Source of the DNA: Botrytis cinerea B05.10
Taxonomy: Eukaryota; Ascomycota; Leotiomycetes; Helotiales; Sclerotiniaceae
Reading direction: 5' to 3'
NCBI RefSeq assembly: GCF_000143535.2
Contig: NC_037311.1
Location: 1,736,001 to 1,800,000, forward strand
DNA length: 64,000 bases
In this document: positions 25,301 through 36,771 of the stretch, piece by piece
Layout of the letters: each line of letters opens with the position of its first letter
Position numbering within the stretch: the first letter of the stretch is position 1
Notes under the pieces: model-generated
What the model saw: the letters and a program-made list of their open reading frames with translations, nothing else
Database searches by the model: none
Told to the model about the DNA's origin: nothing
Program-made: the position numbers and the translations under genes

Positions 25301-27159
25301 ATGTCTGAAAAGGCTTATGATAGAATGAGTACGGGGTCGGTGAGGGTTTCGGAGAGATCAAGATGGCCACCCTTGACAAGAATGTTGATGTCTGGTGAGA
25401 TGACGGCGGAAATGCCGAGGGAATTGACGATGAGGGAGAAATTCGACAGATGGATGGTTAACGAGGGATATCGACGATTGTGGGTTATCACCAGAATCAT
25501 GGGAAGCATCGAGTTACTAACATGCATTTCAGTTTCGTCTTCGTTTTCGCTTTACTCCATGTCATGGTTTTCACATTCGGATTTTTGAATTATCAGCTCA
25601 AGGATAGTTTCGGTATTGCACGAAGTACATTTACCGTCACCTATGCGATTGCTAGATCCGCTGCTTTGACGCTACATTTCGATGTGGCTATGATTTTGTT
25701 CCCGGTTTGTCGTACTTTGATCTCTTTGGCACGTCAAACTCCTTTGAACGGCATTGTACAATTCGATAAGAATATTACTTTCCATATGCTCACAGCTTGG
25801 TCTATTGTATTCTTCTCTTGGGTACACACCATTGCGCATTGGAACAACTTTGCTCAAATTTCAGCAAAGAATAATCTCGGTTTTGGTGGTTTCCTCCTTG
25901 CCAACTTTGTTAGTGGACCCGGATGGACTGGATATGTTATGTTGATTGCTCTCATGGCTATGGCTATTACTTCATACGAAAAGTATCGCCGGGCAAACTT
26001 CGAACGTTTCTGGTATACCCATCACTTTTTCGTCATCTTCTTTGTATTCTGGTCCGTCCACGGAGCTTTCTGTATGATTCAACCAGATACCGCACCTTAC
26101 TGTGTCAGTGTTGGTACATCGGCTATTGGTGTCTTCTGGCAATACTGGATGTATGGTGGTTACATTTACCTCGCTGAACGTATTGCACGTGAAATCCGCG
26201 GGAAGCATAAGACCTATGTTTCGAAAGTTGTTCAACACCCTTCCAACGTTTGCGAAATTCAAATCAAGAAAGAGAATACAAAGACAAGAGCCGGGCAATA
26301 TATCTTTTTCTGTTGTCCCGAGGTCTCGATTTATCAATATCATCCTTTCACTCTCACATCGGCCCCCGAAGAAGATTATATTTCTATTCACATCAGAATG
26401 GTAGGAGATTTTACTAGAGCTGTTGGAAAAGCCCTTGGATGTGAATTCGATAAGCCAAAGGATGGCAAGGGAGGATCTCAAGTTGTTGGTGTTAATCAAG
26501 GCTCACCCGGATCTGATGGAGCTGATTCGGCTATTCGTCGCATCTTACCCCGTGTCTACGTTGACGGCCCATTCGGTTCCGCCTCTGAGGATGTTTTCAA
26601 ATTCGAAGTCGCTATGCTTTGTGGTGCCGGTATTGGTGTTACTCCCTTCGCCTCGATTCTTAAATCCATCTGGTACCGCATGAACTATCCTCAAAAGAAG
26701 ACGCGTCTCGGAAAAGTTTATTTCTTCTGGATTTGTCGTGATTTCGGTTCTTTCGAATGGTTCCGTTCGCTTTTATTGGCAATCGAAGCTCAGGATATGG
26801 ACAACAGGATTGAGATTCACACGTATTTGACGGCTAAGATTAAGGTGGATGATGCGACGAACATCATGATTAATGATGCCAATGCGGATCGTGATGCAAT
26901 TACGGGTTTGAGAGCACCAACCAACTTTGGAAGACCTAATTGGGATATGATTTTCAAGAGTGTGAGAAAGATTCACAGTCCCAGTGAAGCGGGTGTGTTC
27001 TTCTGTGGTCCAAAAGTGTTGGGTAGTCAGTTGCATATCAAGTGTAATATGTATAGTGAGCCTGGTTAGTACTTTCCAGTTATCTCCTTTTTAGCATTGA
27101 TGCAGTATACTAATACTAGAGTAGGATTCAATTTCTGCTGGGGCAAAGAAAATTTCTAA
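25301..27159 (+). CDS. noxA: NADPH oxidase NoxA (gp91phox-like)
   Basis: Membrane flavocytochrome that transfers electrons from NADPH through FAD and two haems to oxygen, making superoxide. In fungi NoxA acts with NoxR and Rac in sexual or sclerotial development, hyphal fusion and, in plant pathogens, infection. Three exons, 25301-25479, 25533-27064 and 27125-27159, give 581 residues. The first intron has the less usual donor GTGGGT, but it restores the continuous first membrane segment. Two haem-ligand pairs show the family spacing: His144/His158 and His223/His236. The FAD motif HPFTLTSAPE is at 330-339. NADPH-site motifs are DGPFGSASED (404-413) and CGAGIGVTP (423-431). The protein ends in KENF, as Nox enzymes do. 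It has no EF-hands and no long N-terminal extension, which argues for NoxA rather than NoxC, and the short N terminus argues against NoxB. A Gly/Ser-rich linker (about 370-395) separates the two nucleotide sites. A shorter start at Met34 is possible. Confidence 0.94.
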
Positions 27160-30100
27160 TTGTTACGACAACTTCACGTGCCACTGGGTACGATTCAAAG
27201 GGCAGCTGCATGCATTACGAAGCAGCTTGGCTTCGTTTATTTGACATCCATCTTATATCCATAGATGCATAGATATACCATTTTTCATTCATTTCTGAAA
27301 TACCCTCCTTTTTGAGCTATTTTCTTTCCTTTACGGGTTGTGTGTGATGGGTTTGGGTTTGATTTGCATTGGAGATGGAAAGGAAGGTGGAGGAGGAGAA
27401 GGGAGAGGATATGTTTATTAGATTGGTTGGTTCATGAGAAACATGGATGGATGAATGGACGATGATGCGCAGGGCGCAAGATACCAAACAATGGATGAGG
27501 AATATATTATAATATATTTTGATTGACATTGATATGGCTGTTGTTTTTATGCATAGTATTAGGATATAGAGATGGCAAAGGATTTATTTGTATTAATAGT
27601 AAAAAATTATGATTGCTTTTTTATAGAGATGAAGATTTGAGATTTGGATTTTTGAGATTTCGAGGAGGGAAGTTTATCATTTGTTAGTTTACATAGTTGA
27701 TTGTGGGTGGTGATTTGAATTATGGAAAGATTGAGTGTGAGTTTCTGGGTCTCGAGAGGTGAGATTACATACATACGTACCTTACGTGGGTAGTATGTTG
27801 GATTTATTGTCTTGCCTGCCATATATGAAGGGAAAATGAATGAATGACTGAATAAATACTCACGATATTTGTATAGTCAGGAAGTATGCAAGTTCGATTC
27901 GCAAGATGTGTAAATCGTCGCAGTAGTAGAGTTGTGTATTTTTGGGCTGGGTGAGGAATCCGTGAGATCACATGATTGATATACGGCCCCTGAAAGATAA
28001 GATTATAGATTGGTGATTGTCACACGTGATGGGGTGAGAAGTTGATAAGACCTATATCTATCCTGCTGCTGCCCGTTGAATCAATCGTATCTCTGAAGTT
28101 TGCAAAATGTTCTTTTCCCCATGCCTATGTGTACCCTTGAGCCAATTGGATTTTCTCCCCTTTTGTGTAGGTAGATAGGTAGGTAGGCGAGATTCTACAG
28201 CTCTACAATGTACAATGTACAGTTCTACAACCACTTCCCCTTAGATCACTTCTAGGGGGTTGATTCTATATATATTGATTGGAAAAGAAGCTTAAATCCT
28301 TCTCTGGAAATTGGCTGTCGTTCAGATGAATATCATTTATCGATTCCCGGGATGGGTGGGGTGGAAGTGGAAGATATTCTATTTGACTTTCCATCATTTG
28401 AGGGCGTGTTATGCAGAGTCCAAATACGAGCAGGTATTGTGTACATGGTCCGATTTTTCGGATTTCCTGCTCTTTTGGCTCTCGACCTCTTTCTCATTTC
28501 CTCCAGGCTTCTTTTGAGGATACTTTTGTTCGGATATCGTTCTTTCTTGTGAATGAATGTGAGTGTCATGATCACTTGTTCCGAATCACCGTTTCATATT
28601 TCGGGGTGGGGTTTGATGTCCAAGCACATAGATCTTGGCATCGGCAGAACGCGCAAGTGAAGATTTCCCAGGATGGTCTCGGTGTAAGATTGGATGAGAA
28701 CCAATTGGGGAAGCCAAGCGCAGTGCCAAGACTACATCGAGGTTTCGAAATCGTCAGTTGGGGTGGATGATTTTAAAATGAGAGATGGGACGGGAGAACA
28801 ATGGTGGCTTGAAGGGGAAATGTCGTCAGGGGTGACGATCATATATTTGAAGAAGCCATGGAGAGATGAAGTGGTGTGAGCTTGTATCCGAGTATTGGAG
28901 ATCATTGGATTATGGAGATGTGTTACTGCATTGGGGGATTGTCGGAGGGATAAGTGGACGTTATGACTACTTGTGGAAAAGTTTTGGAGCAAGAATGGAT
29001 GCATAAAACAAAAAAGGATCATGGAGGACCCAGGAGAGCTTGGATCTTGGTGGGGATATACAGAACTAGGTACGAAGTACCTACATGCCACAGTCTCACA
29101 AAGTCTGCACGTCTCGGAGCGCATCCATTCAGATATCGAACGCCGGTCTTGGTATCCCTCTTCTCGACATACTGCCAGGATGAATACTGTATATCGCGAA
29201 CGAAGGCTCCGTAAACACGACGGAGCCATCCCGAGAATGGCGATTAAGCTTAACGGCGTCGTGGCATATTGATTAACTTTTTCTCTACGTTTTTTTTTCC
29301 ATTCCTGATGAGGAGGGAAGATTTTGATTGGGTGGGCTTAGCAAGTGGCAAGCCATGATAAGTTCAGTTGAATGAGACAATGCGTTAGGTGGATATGCAA
29401 TGATTGGATTTTGAGAGGGTGATTGAGATATATGAAGATGGGCGAATTCCTGTTTCGTTTCAATTTCCCCTTGGTCTGTTCGTCTGATCTTCTTGTTGTA
29501 TTATTTTGATATTACTGGTTTTGTGGAACTTTTTTCTTTTTATTCCAAGGAGAGATTATTTATGAGTGGGAGATTTTAGAACAAGATTGGAAGAGGGGAT
29601 TCATTCATTCATTCATTGCATATATTATTACTGTATCTCTTGACGAGATTAACTTTCTGGGAATTGGAAGGGGAATTTCTTCCTTGAGATATTCTCTGTA
29701 CGGCACTTGCAACGTATACTACACAACTTGTACAACTTCTTTATCGACTCGACAGGCTCGAGCTCAAGACATTACAGCATAACACTGCACAAGGGGAAAT
29801 TATCTGATAGATATCTCTTTCTCCATTCTTTCAACAATCACTGCAACAAACAAACCCACATTCTTTCAACACCCGTTTCAGTTTCTTCGAAAAGAACATT
29901 TTCTTTAGGAGAGGGGGTTAAGAATACATCATCTCGACTAGACCTATCACGAGCATCAATATCACAAGATCACAACACAAGGTCTTTGTGTGAATCTTCA
30001 CCCACTGAGAATCAGATTTCTTTGACTCAGCCTGGGAACCAAATCATAAAGTTATTGATATAGCCTCGGGGCTTGGAACTTAGTTTGAACTTTCGAACTG

Positions 30101-30345
30101 ATTGGAACTTCTTCTTATACTATTTTGGATACTTTGCATTTTACCTATTCAGTATTGCTGGATCAACTTTTGATTTTCGAACTCGCAAGAAATTACTTTT
30201 GTATTGCTGAATAGCACATCATTTTTACCTTTCAGGTTGATCAATCGGTCCGATCGACTTTGTACAGATTTACTTACGGGGAACAATATACATACCCTAC
30301 CCACTCGTTACATCAGAGCCTTCATAAACATCACATCGAGCCACG
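27160..30345. other. Gene-free region between noxA and the 30346 gene
   Basis: About 3.2 kb with no gene I can support. The proximal part is the T-rich 3' side of noxA. Around 28300-29280 the composition is more balanced and there are open frames of 100-165 codons on both strands, but none shows a domain, consistent codon use or a clear intron structure. The 29690-30345 part is CA/CT-rich and suits a promoter and leader for the next gene. Confidence 0.45.
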
Positions 30346-31104
30346 ATGTATATTCCACGCCTTTCCTCCGCCCTCAATACCCCATCCCTCACCATCCGCG
30401 CAGAATCTCCCCCTACTTCCATCTCTAGCAAAGGATTCTGGCAGGTGCAATTTAACTTCTGGGGGACCATCCTCGCATTCGTCGTCGCCATCGCCATTAT
30501 CACTGGACTTTTAACATGGTGTTTAGTATGTCGCGGCAAGCGGATACAGAAAAGACTCGCCAAGGCCAAAGAAAAGGAACGTGAAGAGGAAGAGAGGGCC
30601 AAGAATGAAATGATGGGAAAGGTTTTGGGAGGCGGCGCAAATGGGGTTGCGAGAAGCGGAAGTAAACTGGGCGTGGGAAGAAATGGGACGGTGAGGAAGA
30701 GTGAGATTAGCAGGCCGTTCCCGGCGAGGACAGAGAGTTCGGGGAGCGTGGATTCAATGGATGAGAAGAGGGAGTTAGAGATGGAGTATGAGAGGCAGAA
30801 TCAGAGGGATAATCACTGGTCTGAGAAACAGGAATGGAAAGGGGAGACCGTGGGGACGGAGAGTCCAGTTCCGTCGTATCATTCGAGGAATAGAGACGGG
30901 GATGATGAGAAGAGCGAGTGGAGGGCGGAAAGTCTGAGAGGGGGTGATGCCATTGGAAGTGGAAATGCAAATTCGACAAATCTGCATGGAAACGGAAATG
31001 GAGAAAATGAATGGCATAGAATTGAGGTTAACGGAACGGTGTATATGGGCAGAGAAAGAGGTGATTCGGCGTATCTGGAAGATAAGGAGATCAAATTTGT
31101 GTAG
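30346..31104 (+). CDS. Unrecognised single-pass membrane protein (252 aa)
   Basis: No family recognised. One uninterrupted exon of 252 codons. A short N-terminal part (1-36, Ser/Thr/Pro-rich) precedes a single hydrophobic segment at about 39-62 (WGTILAFVVAIAIITGLLTW and on). Next comes a Cys/Lys/Arg-rich juxtamembrane piece (CLVCRGKRIQKRLAKAKEKER) and a highly charged, Ser-rich cytosolic tail with a helical Lys/Glu stretch. The order suits a type I or type III topology with the basic side inside. A very similar layout is found in the next gene, 1.3 kb downstream on the same strand. The start ATG follows a CA-rich leader. It resembles in layout, not in sequence, fungal cell-wall sensors, but it lacks a clear cleavable signal peptide and a WSC domain. 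Confidence 0.6.
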   Translation: MYIPRLSSALNTPSLTIRAESPPTSISSKGFWQVQFNFWGTILAFVVAIAIITGLLTWCLVCRGKRIQKRLAKAKEKEREEEERAKNEMMGKVLGGGANGVARSGSKLGVGRNGTVRKSEISRPFPARTESSGSVDSMDEKRELEMEYERQNQRDNHWSEKQEWKGETVGTESPVPSYHSRNRDGDDEKSEWRAESLRGGDAIGSGNANSTNLHGNGNGENEWHRIEVNGTVYMGRERGDSAYLEDKEIKFV

Positions 31105-32448
31105 GATTGAGTGCGTTATTCATTGCAGGGTACTTGGAGTCAGATTGGACAATTCACTGGATGATTCATACATACTGACGAGGTGTCATGTGCACTGAAT
31201 TGAGCTATCCCTCATTTCTGTATGGAATTTTGAAGTCTCGATGGAGAGTTTGATAGTCTGGTGCGGAAGGAAAGGAAGGAAATGGGAATGGGAATGGGAA
31301 CGCAGGAAATGATACCATAGGAATACGTTTGGAATTTGATAGCGGAAATAGAATAGCTAGCTAGCTTGATAGTTAAGCCAGAGTGATGGTGCGATGCACA
31401 CATCCTTACTTACAACTACACATCTACACATACATACACATATTAATTTCTAATCATACAACATCTAGAAATAAGTCTGAGTGAAATTTGGAGTGTCAGG
31501 ATGTGAGCTATTGGACGGTGAGGAGAAAATGCTTTGGAGAAGAAGTTTTCTTTGCGTGTATTGTATGTGTATATATATGTATGTACATTCAACTCTATGT
31601 CTGGTTGCGTAGTACCAAACCCCTACACTTTGATACCTACCTATTTGGTTAGCCTGCGCCTTTTTCTGCATACCCAAGCAGTATTTACAGACGCGAGTCT
31701 CGAGGATTCCGACGCTCTCGCTCTGATGGTGAAATGAAATTCAACATGGGATAAGAAATCCACGGATCAAAAAGAAAATGAATTCCAAAGAACGCAAATT
31801 TCTTGGACCGCTTACAACGATCGATTGCTAAGAATAAGAATGACGAATTACGAATCTCTTTCTTGTCAGGGACACAAGAGATCTCTCTCTTTCTCTTTCT
31901 CTTTCTCTCTCAACAAAGCATCTCTTTCATAATAACATCAATCTCTCTTCTCTCCCGCTCTCTTACAAAGACCCCGCCGATATAGATAGATAGATACCTC
32001 CTTTCTCTATTGTCATTATCATTATCATTATCATTGTCATTATCCCTAATACAAAGACCTTTATCGAAGCCATCCAAACCATCCCCATGAAAGAGTCCTC
32101 ACAATGAAAGATTCTAATTTCCTTCTCCATTGTATCTGCGCGGAAGAGATGCACATAAAGATAAAGAGTCTTTATCCCTATTTTGTGTGATTCTTAATCT
32201 TCAGTTTGGCGGGTGTTATATATATACATATATATATCTTCCTGTTCTCGCATTTTGGATTTCGGTATACGATAGAACAAAACGAAACAAAACAAAACAA
32301 AACAAAACAGAAAAAAAATATAAAAAAATAAACAAAATCAATCAATAAACAAATGGAATAGAAAGTCAGCCATTTTACTTATATACACATTACTACATAC
32401 TGCATCAGCCAACGAAGAAACAAAAGTATAAAAATACAAAGATACAAC
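31105..32448. other. Gene-free region between two membrane-protein genes
   Basis: No gene seen. It contains the 3' side of the 30346 gene, CTTT-rich tracts near 31880-31920, a CATTAT tract near 32011-32044 and an AAAAC tract at about 32279-32310. The end is a CA-rich leader. Confidence 0.55.
32279..32310. repeat. AAAAC pentanucleotide tract
   Basis: About six tandem AAAAC-like units on the plus strand, followed by A-rich sequence. Confidence 0.8.
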
Positions 32449-33018
32449 ATGGCGCCCGCACCACCCCCACAAACAAGCGCCTCAAGCGTCCTCACCACAT
32501 CCATTCCAACACCCCTCCCAACCCCCATCGCTAAAGCCATCGAAACCGCATCCGCGTCCCAAATCCCCTCCATCGAGATCCTCCCTCCGAAATCCACCTC
32601 CGCACCAAAAAGTATCCCCACCTCCACCTCCGCCTCCACCCCCACACTCTCCACACTCTCCATATCAAAAACCAGTTCTATCATTTCCGGGACGACGACC
32701 GCATCAGCGACAACCGCCGCCGATAAGGGACTCTTTACTAGTCCCTCCGGGAATCTTACTGCGGTTATCACGATGATTATTGTAGCGGTGTTTGTGGCGT
32801 ATTGTGTGATTAGGTGTTGTATATGTAAGGGGATGCGGAAGAGAAAGGAGAGGAAGGAGTTAGAGAGGGAGAGGGGTAATTTGGAACGCGAGAGGGTGAG
32901 ACAGATGAGGGAGAGGGAGGCGATTGAGATGGCGGGGAGGATGAGGGAGAGAAGTAGAGAGAGGATGAGGAAGGATGGTTGGGAGGATGTGCTTTTGCAT
33001 GGGAGACATGTTGGTTAG
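32449..33018 (+). CDS. Unrecognised Ser/Thr-rich single-pass membrane protein (189 aa)
   Basis: No family recognised. One exon, 189 codons. Residues 1-100 are a Ser/Thr/Pro/Ala-rich stem, likely heavily O-glycosylated if outside the cell. A hydrophobic segment at about 103-123 (LTAVITMIIVAVFVAYCVI) is followed by a Cys-rich basic piece (RCCICKGMRKRKER) and a long Arg/Glu-rich helix, ending WEDVLLHGRHVG. There is no typical cleavable signal peptide. The layout matches the 30346 gene product (short or Ser/Thr-rich outside part, one membrane helix, Cys plus basic juxtamembrane, charged tail), so the two may be distant paralogues. The coding strand switches from C-rich to purine-rich near 32745, where the stem gives way to the membrane and tail parts. 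The start is the first ATG after an A/C-rich leader. Confidence 0.62.
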   Translation: MAPAPPPQTSASSVLTTSIPTPLPTPIAKAIETASASQIPSIEILPPKSTSAPKSIPTSTSASTPTLSTLSISKTSSIISGTTTASATTAADKGLFTSPSGNLTAVITMIIVAVFVAYCVIRCCICKGMRKRKERKELERERGNLERERVRQMREREAIEMAGRMRERSRERMRKDGWEDVLLHGRHVG

Positions 33019-34460
33019 GTGGGAGGATGAGGGGGGTTGGAAGGTAAATGTGCAGAAGGGTGGATCAAAGTATGGAGTGTATTGATAGGTAAGAAAGAAG
33101 AGGAGGAGAGTCAGTAATTTTAAAGGGTAATAGAGCAGAATGTCTGATAGAGGGAAAGGAAAGGTAAGATATAATTATACAGGTAAGTCCCCATCCCCAA
33201 AAGGTAAAGTAATTCACGGGCAAGTCGTACATAGTAGATGGCATCTGAGTCTTGAAGGCAATGTTAAGTTAGCCAAATCAAGTTATTGATAGACCCGAGA
33301 TTTTTTCGAGCTGTATTGATGCGATATAAATTGTTTGACGTGAATACAACAGATTCAAATTATGACTTTTATCAACCGAACCAGCATCTAGAGTGCTATC
33401 ACGAACCCGAAGAGCTTTCTAACATTAGCTCGAACTTATAGGGTCTAAATAGAAACAGCATACAACTTGAATGAGATATCATCATTTGCTCTTCCGATAA
33501 TTTGTCTGGACCGATCGACTATGTACTACACCAAGCTCTTTACTTTGCCAAACTATAGATTGCCAGACGCAATATTTAAGTCTCTGAATTCGCCAATGTG
33601 GTGTTGAATATCTCGTGAGGGCTTTGATTTGAGAAAGGTCAAGAGGTCAATAATTGAGCACTTTGTGTTTCGTCGCTAAATATGGTACACATTGAAAATG
33701 GAATGATGGATCTAAAGTTTCGTGTAGATAAAGATGTAAGAACAGGATGAGTACAAATCCTTGTGATGAAATCTGACAGTCTGAAACGATCAACGCCATC
33801 GTAATAATCCCATGCCTGACAATCCCCGTCCACACAAGAATAATCAATACCGTTTTCCAAGTCTGGAATCCTATCAATTATCCGGTATTCAGTGGCGACT
33901 GATAGCTTTATGTACCTATCTAGGTAGGTACTAAGCATAGATTTCGGCACCGCCATATCAGGCACAATCTGACCCGAATACCACTATACTGACATCCAAA
34001 GGCAACGGATCCGGAAGCACTACAGAACTAACTGTAATCGTAAGCAATTTCGACGACAGTTCACGAGGAGCACTATGAATCGTCGATTCTATATGCGACA
34101 GTCGTCTAATTTCGCGGATACGACGGAACTTCCAATTGCCTTACAGTATTCGTTCCATAAGTGCCATTTCTGCCTTGCAGTAAGCAGGGCCTTTGCAATA
34201 AATTCCGATTTTTACGAGAGTTCAACATGAGTTATTGGTGCACCCGGGGACTACGCCGTAAAAGAATGTTCCTGTAGGCAGCTGTGCCGCAATTTTGACC
34301 AGATGCAGATTTCCCGAAGGCAGCAATGCGACCCACACCTCAATGAAAGTCCAAAATCAAGAGTTTAAAAAGAAAGGTTGCGCACGCTGGTGTGCAATAT
34401 GAGTAGCAATAGCTTCGGGAAACAGACAGACAGAGTGGCAATTGTTCAATCGAAGACAAG
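33019..34460. other. Gene-free region, possible gene relic on the minus strand
   Basis: No gene I can support. A minus-strand frame at 33639-33965 (plus about 10 codons upstream before a stop) gives a peptide with a balanced composition, including DGDCQAWDYYDGVDRF, which could be a relic of a decayed gene, but I cannot place it in a family. The last 100 bases are the leader of the next gene. Confidence 0.4.
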
Positions 34461-35075
34461 ATGGTCAAGCAAGCAGAACCTCAAAGTAACCCCATGCCTA
34501 GCATGCCCACAGGTGCCTCCAGCCAAATCTTAAAATCGACCGGCTTTCGAAAATTTTCTGCTGTGGCCATGATTATTCTTCTTTACACCACTGCAACTCC
34601 GTTCAGCCCAATAGCATGGCTCACCTCCTCGATCGAAGGCTCGTTGTTCCTCGATCGACTTCTCGCCGGCGCACTCCTCTTCGCAGCCATGTATTTTCAA
34701 TGGCAAGTTGCGGTACAGACTTATCCCGTTGCCATAGTTCTCCCCACTGGGAATCGCACAATGATCTCAAACGGAAAGATCGTACAATCAACTGGAGATG
34801 TGATCTGGATATACGAGCCTTCGAAATATTGGCAATATGTGTTAATGGAAGGGTTGGGATTGATAGCGGTCGAAAGGGCAGGAGTAGAGCTTATCAGGAG
34901 GGGTGTGGTCAGTGTGGTCATCGCGGCATTGTGGATAGTCGGTTGGAGTGTTACGCCAGAGCGAACAAAGAGACAAGGGTGGGAATACTTGAAGAAATTT
35001 TGGTTCTGGATTGCGCTGGATGAGATGATGAGGGTAGGACGGGGTGGTAGCGGTATGAGGAGAAGGAGGTGGTGA
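34461..35075 (+). CDS. Unrecognised multi-pass membrane protein (204 aa)
   Basis: I do not recognise the family. One exon of 204 codons. The first 27 residues are polar (Gln/Pro/Ser-rich), then about four hydrophobic segments follow: 33-52 (AVAMIILLYTTATPFSPIAW), 66-90 (LLAGALLFAAMYFQWQVAV), 128-145 (LMEGLGLIAVERAGVEL, weak) and 148-166 (VVSVVIAALWIVGWSV). A 35-residue loop between the second and third carries GNRTMISNGKI. The C terminus is basic (GSGMRRRRW). The ATG is preceded by GACAAG in a leader with no other nearby start. The reading frame is intact and the hydrophobic pattern is regular, which supports a real gene. Confidence 0.6.
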   Translation: MVKQAEPQSNPMPSMPTGASSQILKSTGFRKFSAVAMIILLYTTATPFSPIAWLTSSIEGSLFLDRLLAGALLFAAMYFQWQVAVQTYPVAIVLPTGNRTMISNGKIVQSTGDVIWIYEPSKYWQYVLMEGLGLIAVERAGVELIRRGVVSVVIAALWIVGWSVTPERTKRQGWEYLKKFWFWIALDEMMRVGRGGSGMRRRRW

Positions 35076-35945
35076 ATGGTGGATGGTGGATGACATGTCA
35101 TGTCATGGTATTTGTTGATCGAGAATGTTGTGGATTATGAGTAGAAGCTGTAGGCGGAACAAAAACAACTGAAGGAGTTCAATGAGGAATGTTCGGATTT
35201 GGATCAGCGATGGTTCGCATAGGAAGAAATCAAGGAACGCAATGAGCGTCAAATGTAGAATACCTTTCTAGTTCAATATATATATATATATAATTTCTAC
35301 CAACAGTTTTGTATTCCGTAGACGAAGACGAATCTGATCAACCCGGCCAAACGCTTGTAATCACATGACACCGACAATTTCTTTCCAGCAAGTCCAAGAA
35401 CACTAGTTCTCTTGACAATTTATTACTATGCACTTATCAAGAAGCTAGATACAAATTTTCCTTAGCCACATGGCGAAAAGACAAGCGTGTTTTTCGAGAG
35501 AGTGACGTGAAGTATGCTAGGCTGGATCATTGGATCATCGCCATCTTGATTGAAGCAATGTATTTCAGGAAAAATGATTAGATTTTCCGGGGGTTGGAAA
35601 GTTTACGGCTTTGACACGCCCACCAAACAACCTCAATCATTGCGCTGCAGAATGGCATCAAAAGTCTGAGCCTCCACAACATCAAACTTCAGGTCGAACT
35701 TTTAAGCAAGATACTTTACGATATCTTCATGGTTCTAAGAGGCACAACACTCTGTTGGGGTGAACGTTTCGTGTGTTTCGCAGCAATCTATTGATTCGAC
35801 ATCTTCGGAGCATTTTGCAGATTCATTGGAATGCCCCTTTTCGTCAAGTCTTTCATTTATCAGAATTCTCATCAACTTGAGCAATCACCTCACACCTTCC
35901 TTTCAATCTCTTCTTGTTTCTATGGGGTTTCTCTTGTCCTTTCTT
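35076..35945. other. Gene-free region
   Basis: No gene seen. It contains a TA tract near 35276-35293 and two short plus-strand frames (35760-36044 and 35831-36091) that are mostly antisense to the decayed gene next door. Confidence 0.5.
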
Positions 35946-36771
35946 TCATCCTTTCTTTTCACCAGACGAGCCAGACATTTGATTTCGTGCCTTCTTCTTG
36001 GTGTCTGTCTTCTCGGCCCTTTTTACCGCAACGAGATGCAATAGTTCCACCGAAAGGTCTGGGCGATGATAGTGAATTGTGTCTTCGATGACCTGGTCTA
36101 AGTTGTGCCATAGCTCCCAAGACTCAAGAGAAATCATGTACATTTCACGCCCATGTTCGTAGAAGTCGGGTCCACCTTCTTCGCCATGAATTTCTAGAGT
36201 AAAGGTGGTATAAGAGCCATCTTCAAATGCGATAGGATAAAAATTTGTTCCATACCGTGCTGTATGTGAGACAACAAACTTCGACATCGGCTCCGCGCTG
36301 GAGCATAATTTCGATGACCTGGAAAATAAGATCCGTGGTATGGGAAATAAGATTGGGAAATTCATTACGAAAATTGTCCAGAATTGAGGAGGTATGTATA
36401 AAGTGAATCCAAATTTACCACAAAGTATGCCCGTGATACAATTCATTTAAATTGGCGTTGTTTTCTAGCAAAAATACCAGTATTCTCAACCTGTGATAAC
36501 CTGAATGATTGTGGAGCGGGAAAAAGGGCAGCACCGCCAGAGGAGGATCATATTTCAGTTGTATCATAGATGGATCTGATGTTATCTTCATCACAACGTA
36601 AGAATGCAAACCACTTTTAACACATGCTGAAATCAAGTCCCTAGTATGCCATGAATCCGCCCTATAGTCTTTGGAGACGTCCCGATTGAGGGCATTCTCG
36701 TCATGGGTGGTACGACTAACAGGAGTACAATCGAAAGGAGTATACTCATAGTGATATATATACCCTGTCTC
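35946..36771 (-). pseudogene. Decayed ankyrin-repeat protein gene (3' part)
   Basis: Reading on the minus strand from 36771, one frame stays open down to an in-frame TAA at 36415-36417, reopens and runs on to a TGA at 36223-36225. This combined frame looks coding. It contains a pre-ankyrin segment (SWHTRDLISACVKSGLHSYV) and two ankyrin-like pieces, VFLLENNANLNE and VIEIMLQRGADVEV, each followed by a TLW/TVW element. After the second stop the likely continuation is in another frame (GSYTTFTLEIHGEE through PDFYEH to a charged end at 35946), implying a frameshift near 36230. No start codon or N-terminal domain is found, because a TAG lies just upstream of 36771. The pieces resemble C-terminal parts of fungal ankyrin proteins, some of which carry NACHT or HET modules. 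An intact multi-intron gene is less likely, since the sequence across the first stop still reads as coding. Exact family is uncertain. Confidence 0.5.

Noticed and set aside
28732..29229. 165-codon minus-strand frame
   Set aside because: No recognisable domain, no consistent start context, and overlapping frames on the other strand of similar length; not enough to call a gene.
33639..33965. 108-codon minus-strand frame with DGDCQAWDYYDGVDRF
   Set aside because: Composition looks protein-like, but a stop lies just upstream, no family is recognised and no intron join improves it. Mentioned in the gap entry as a possible relic only.
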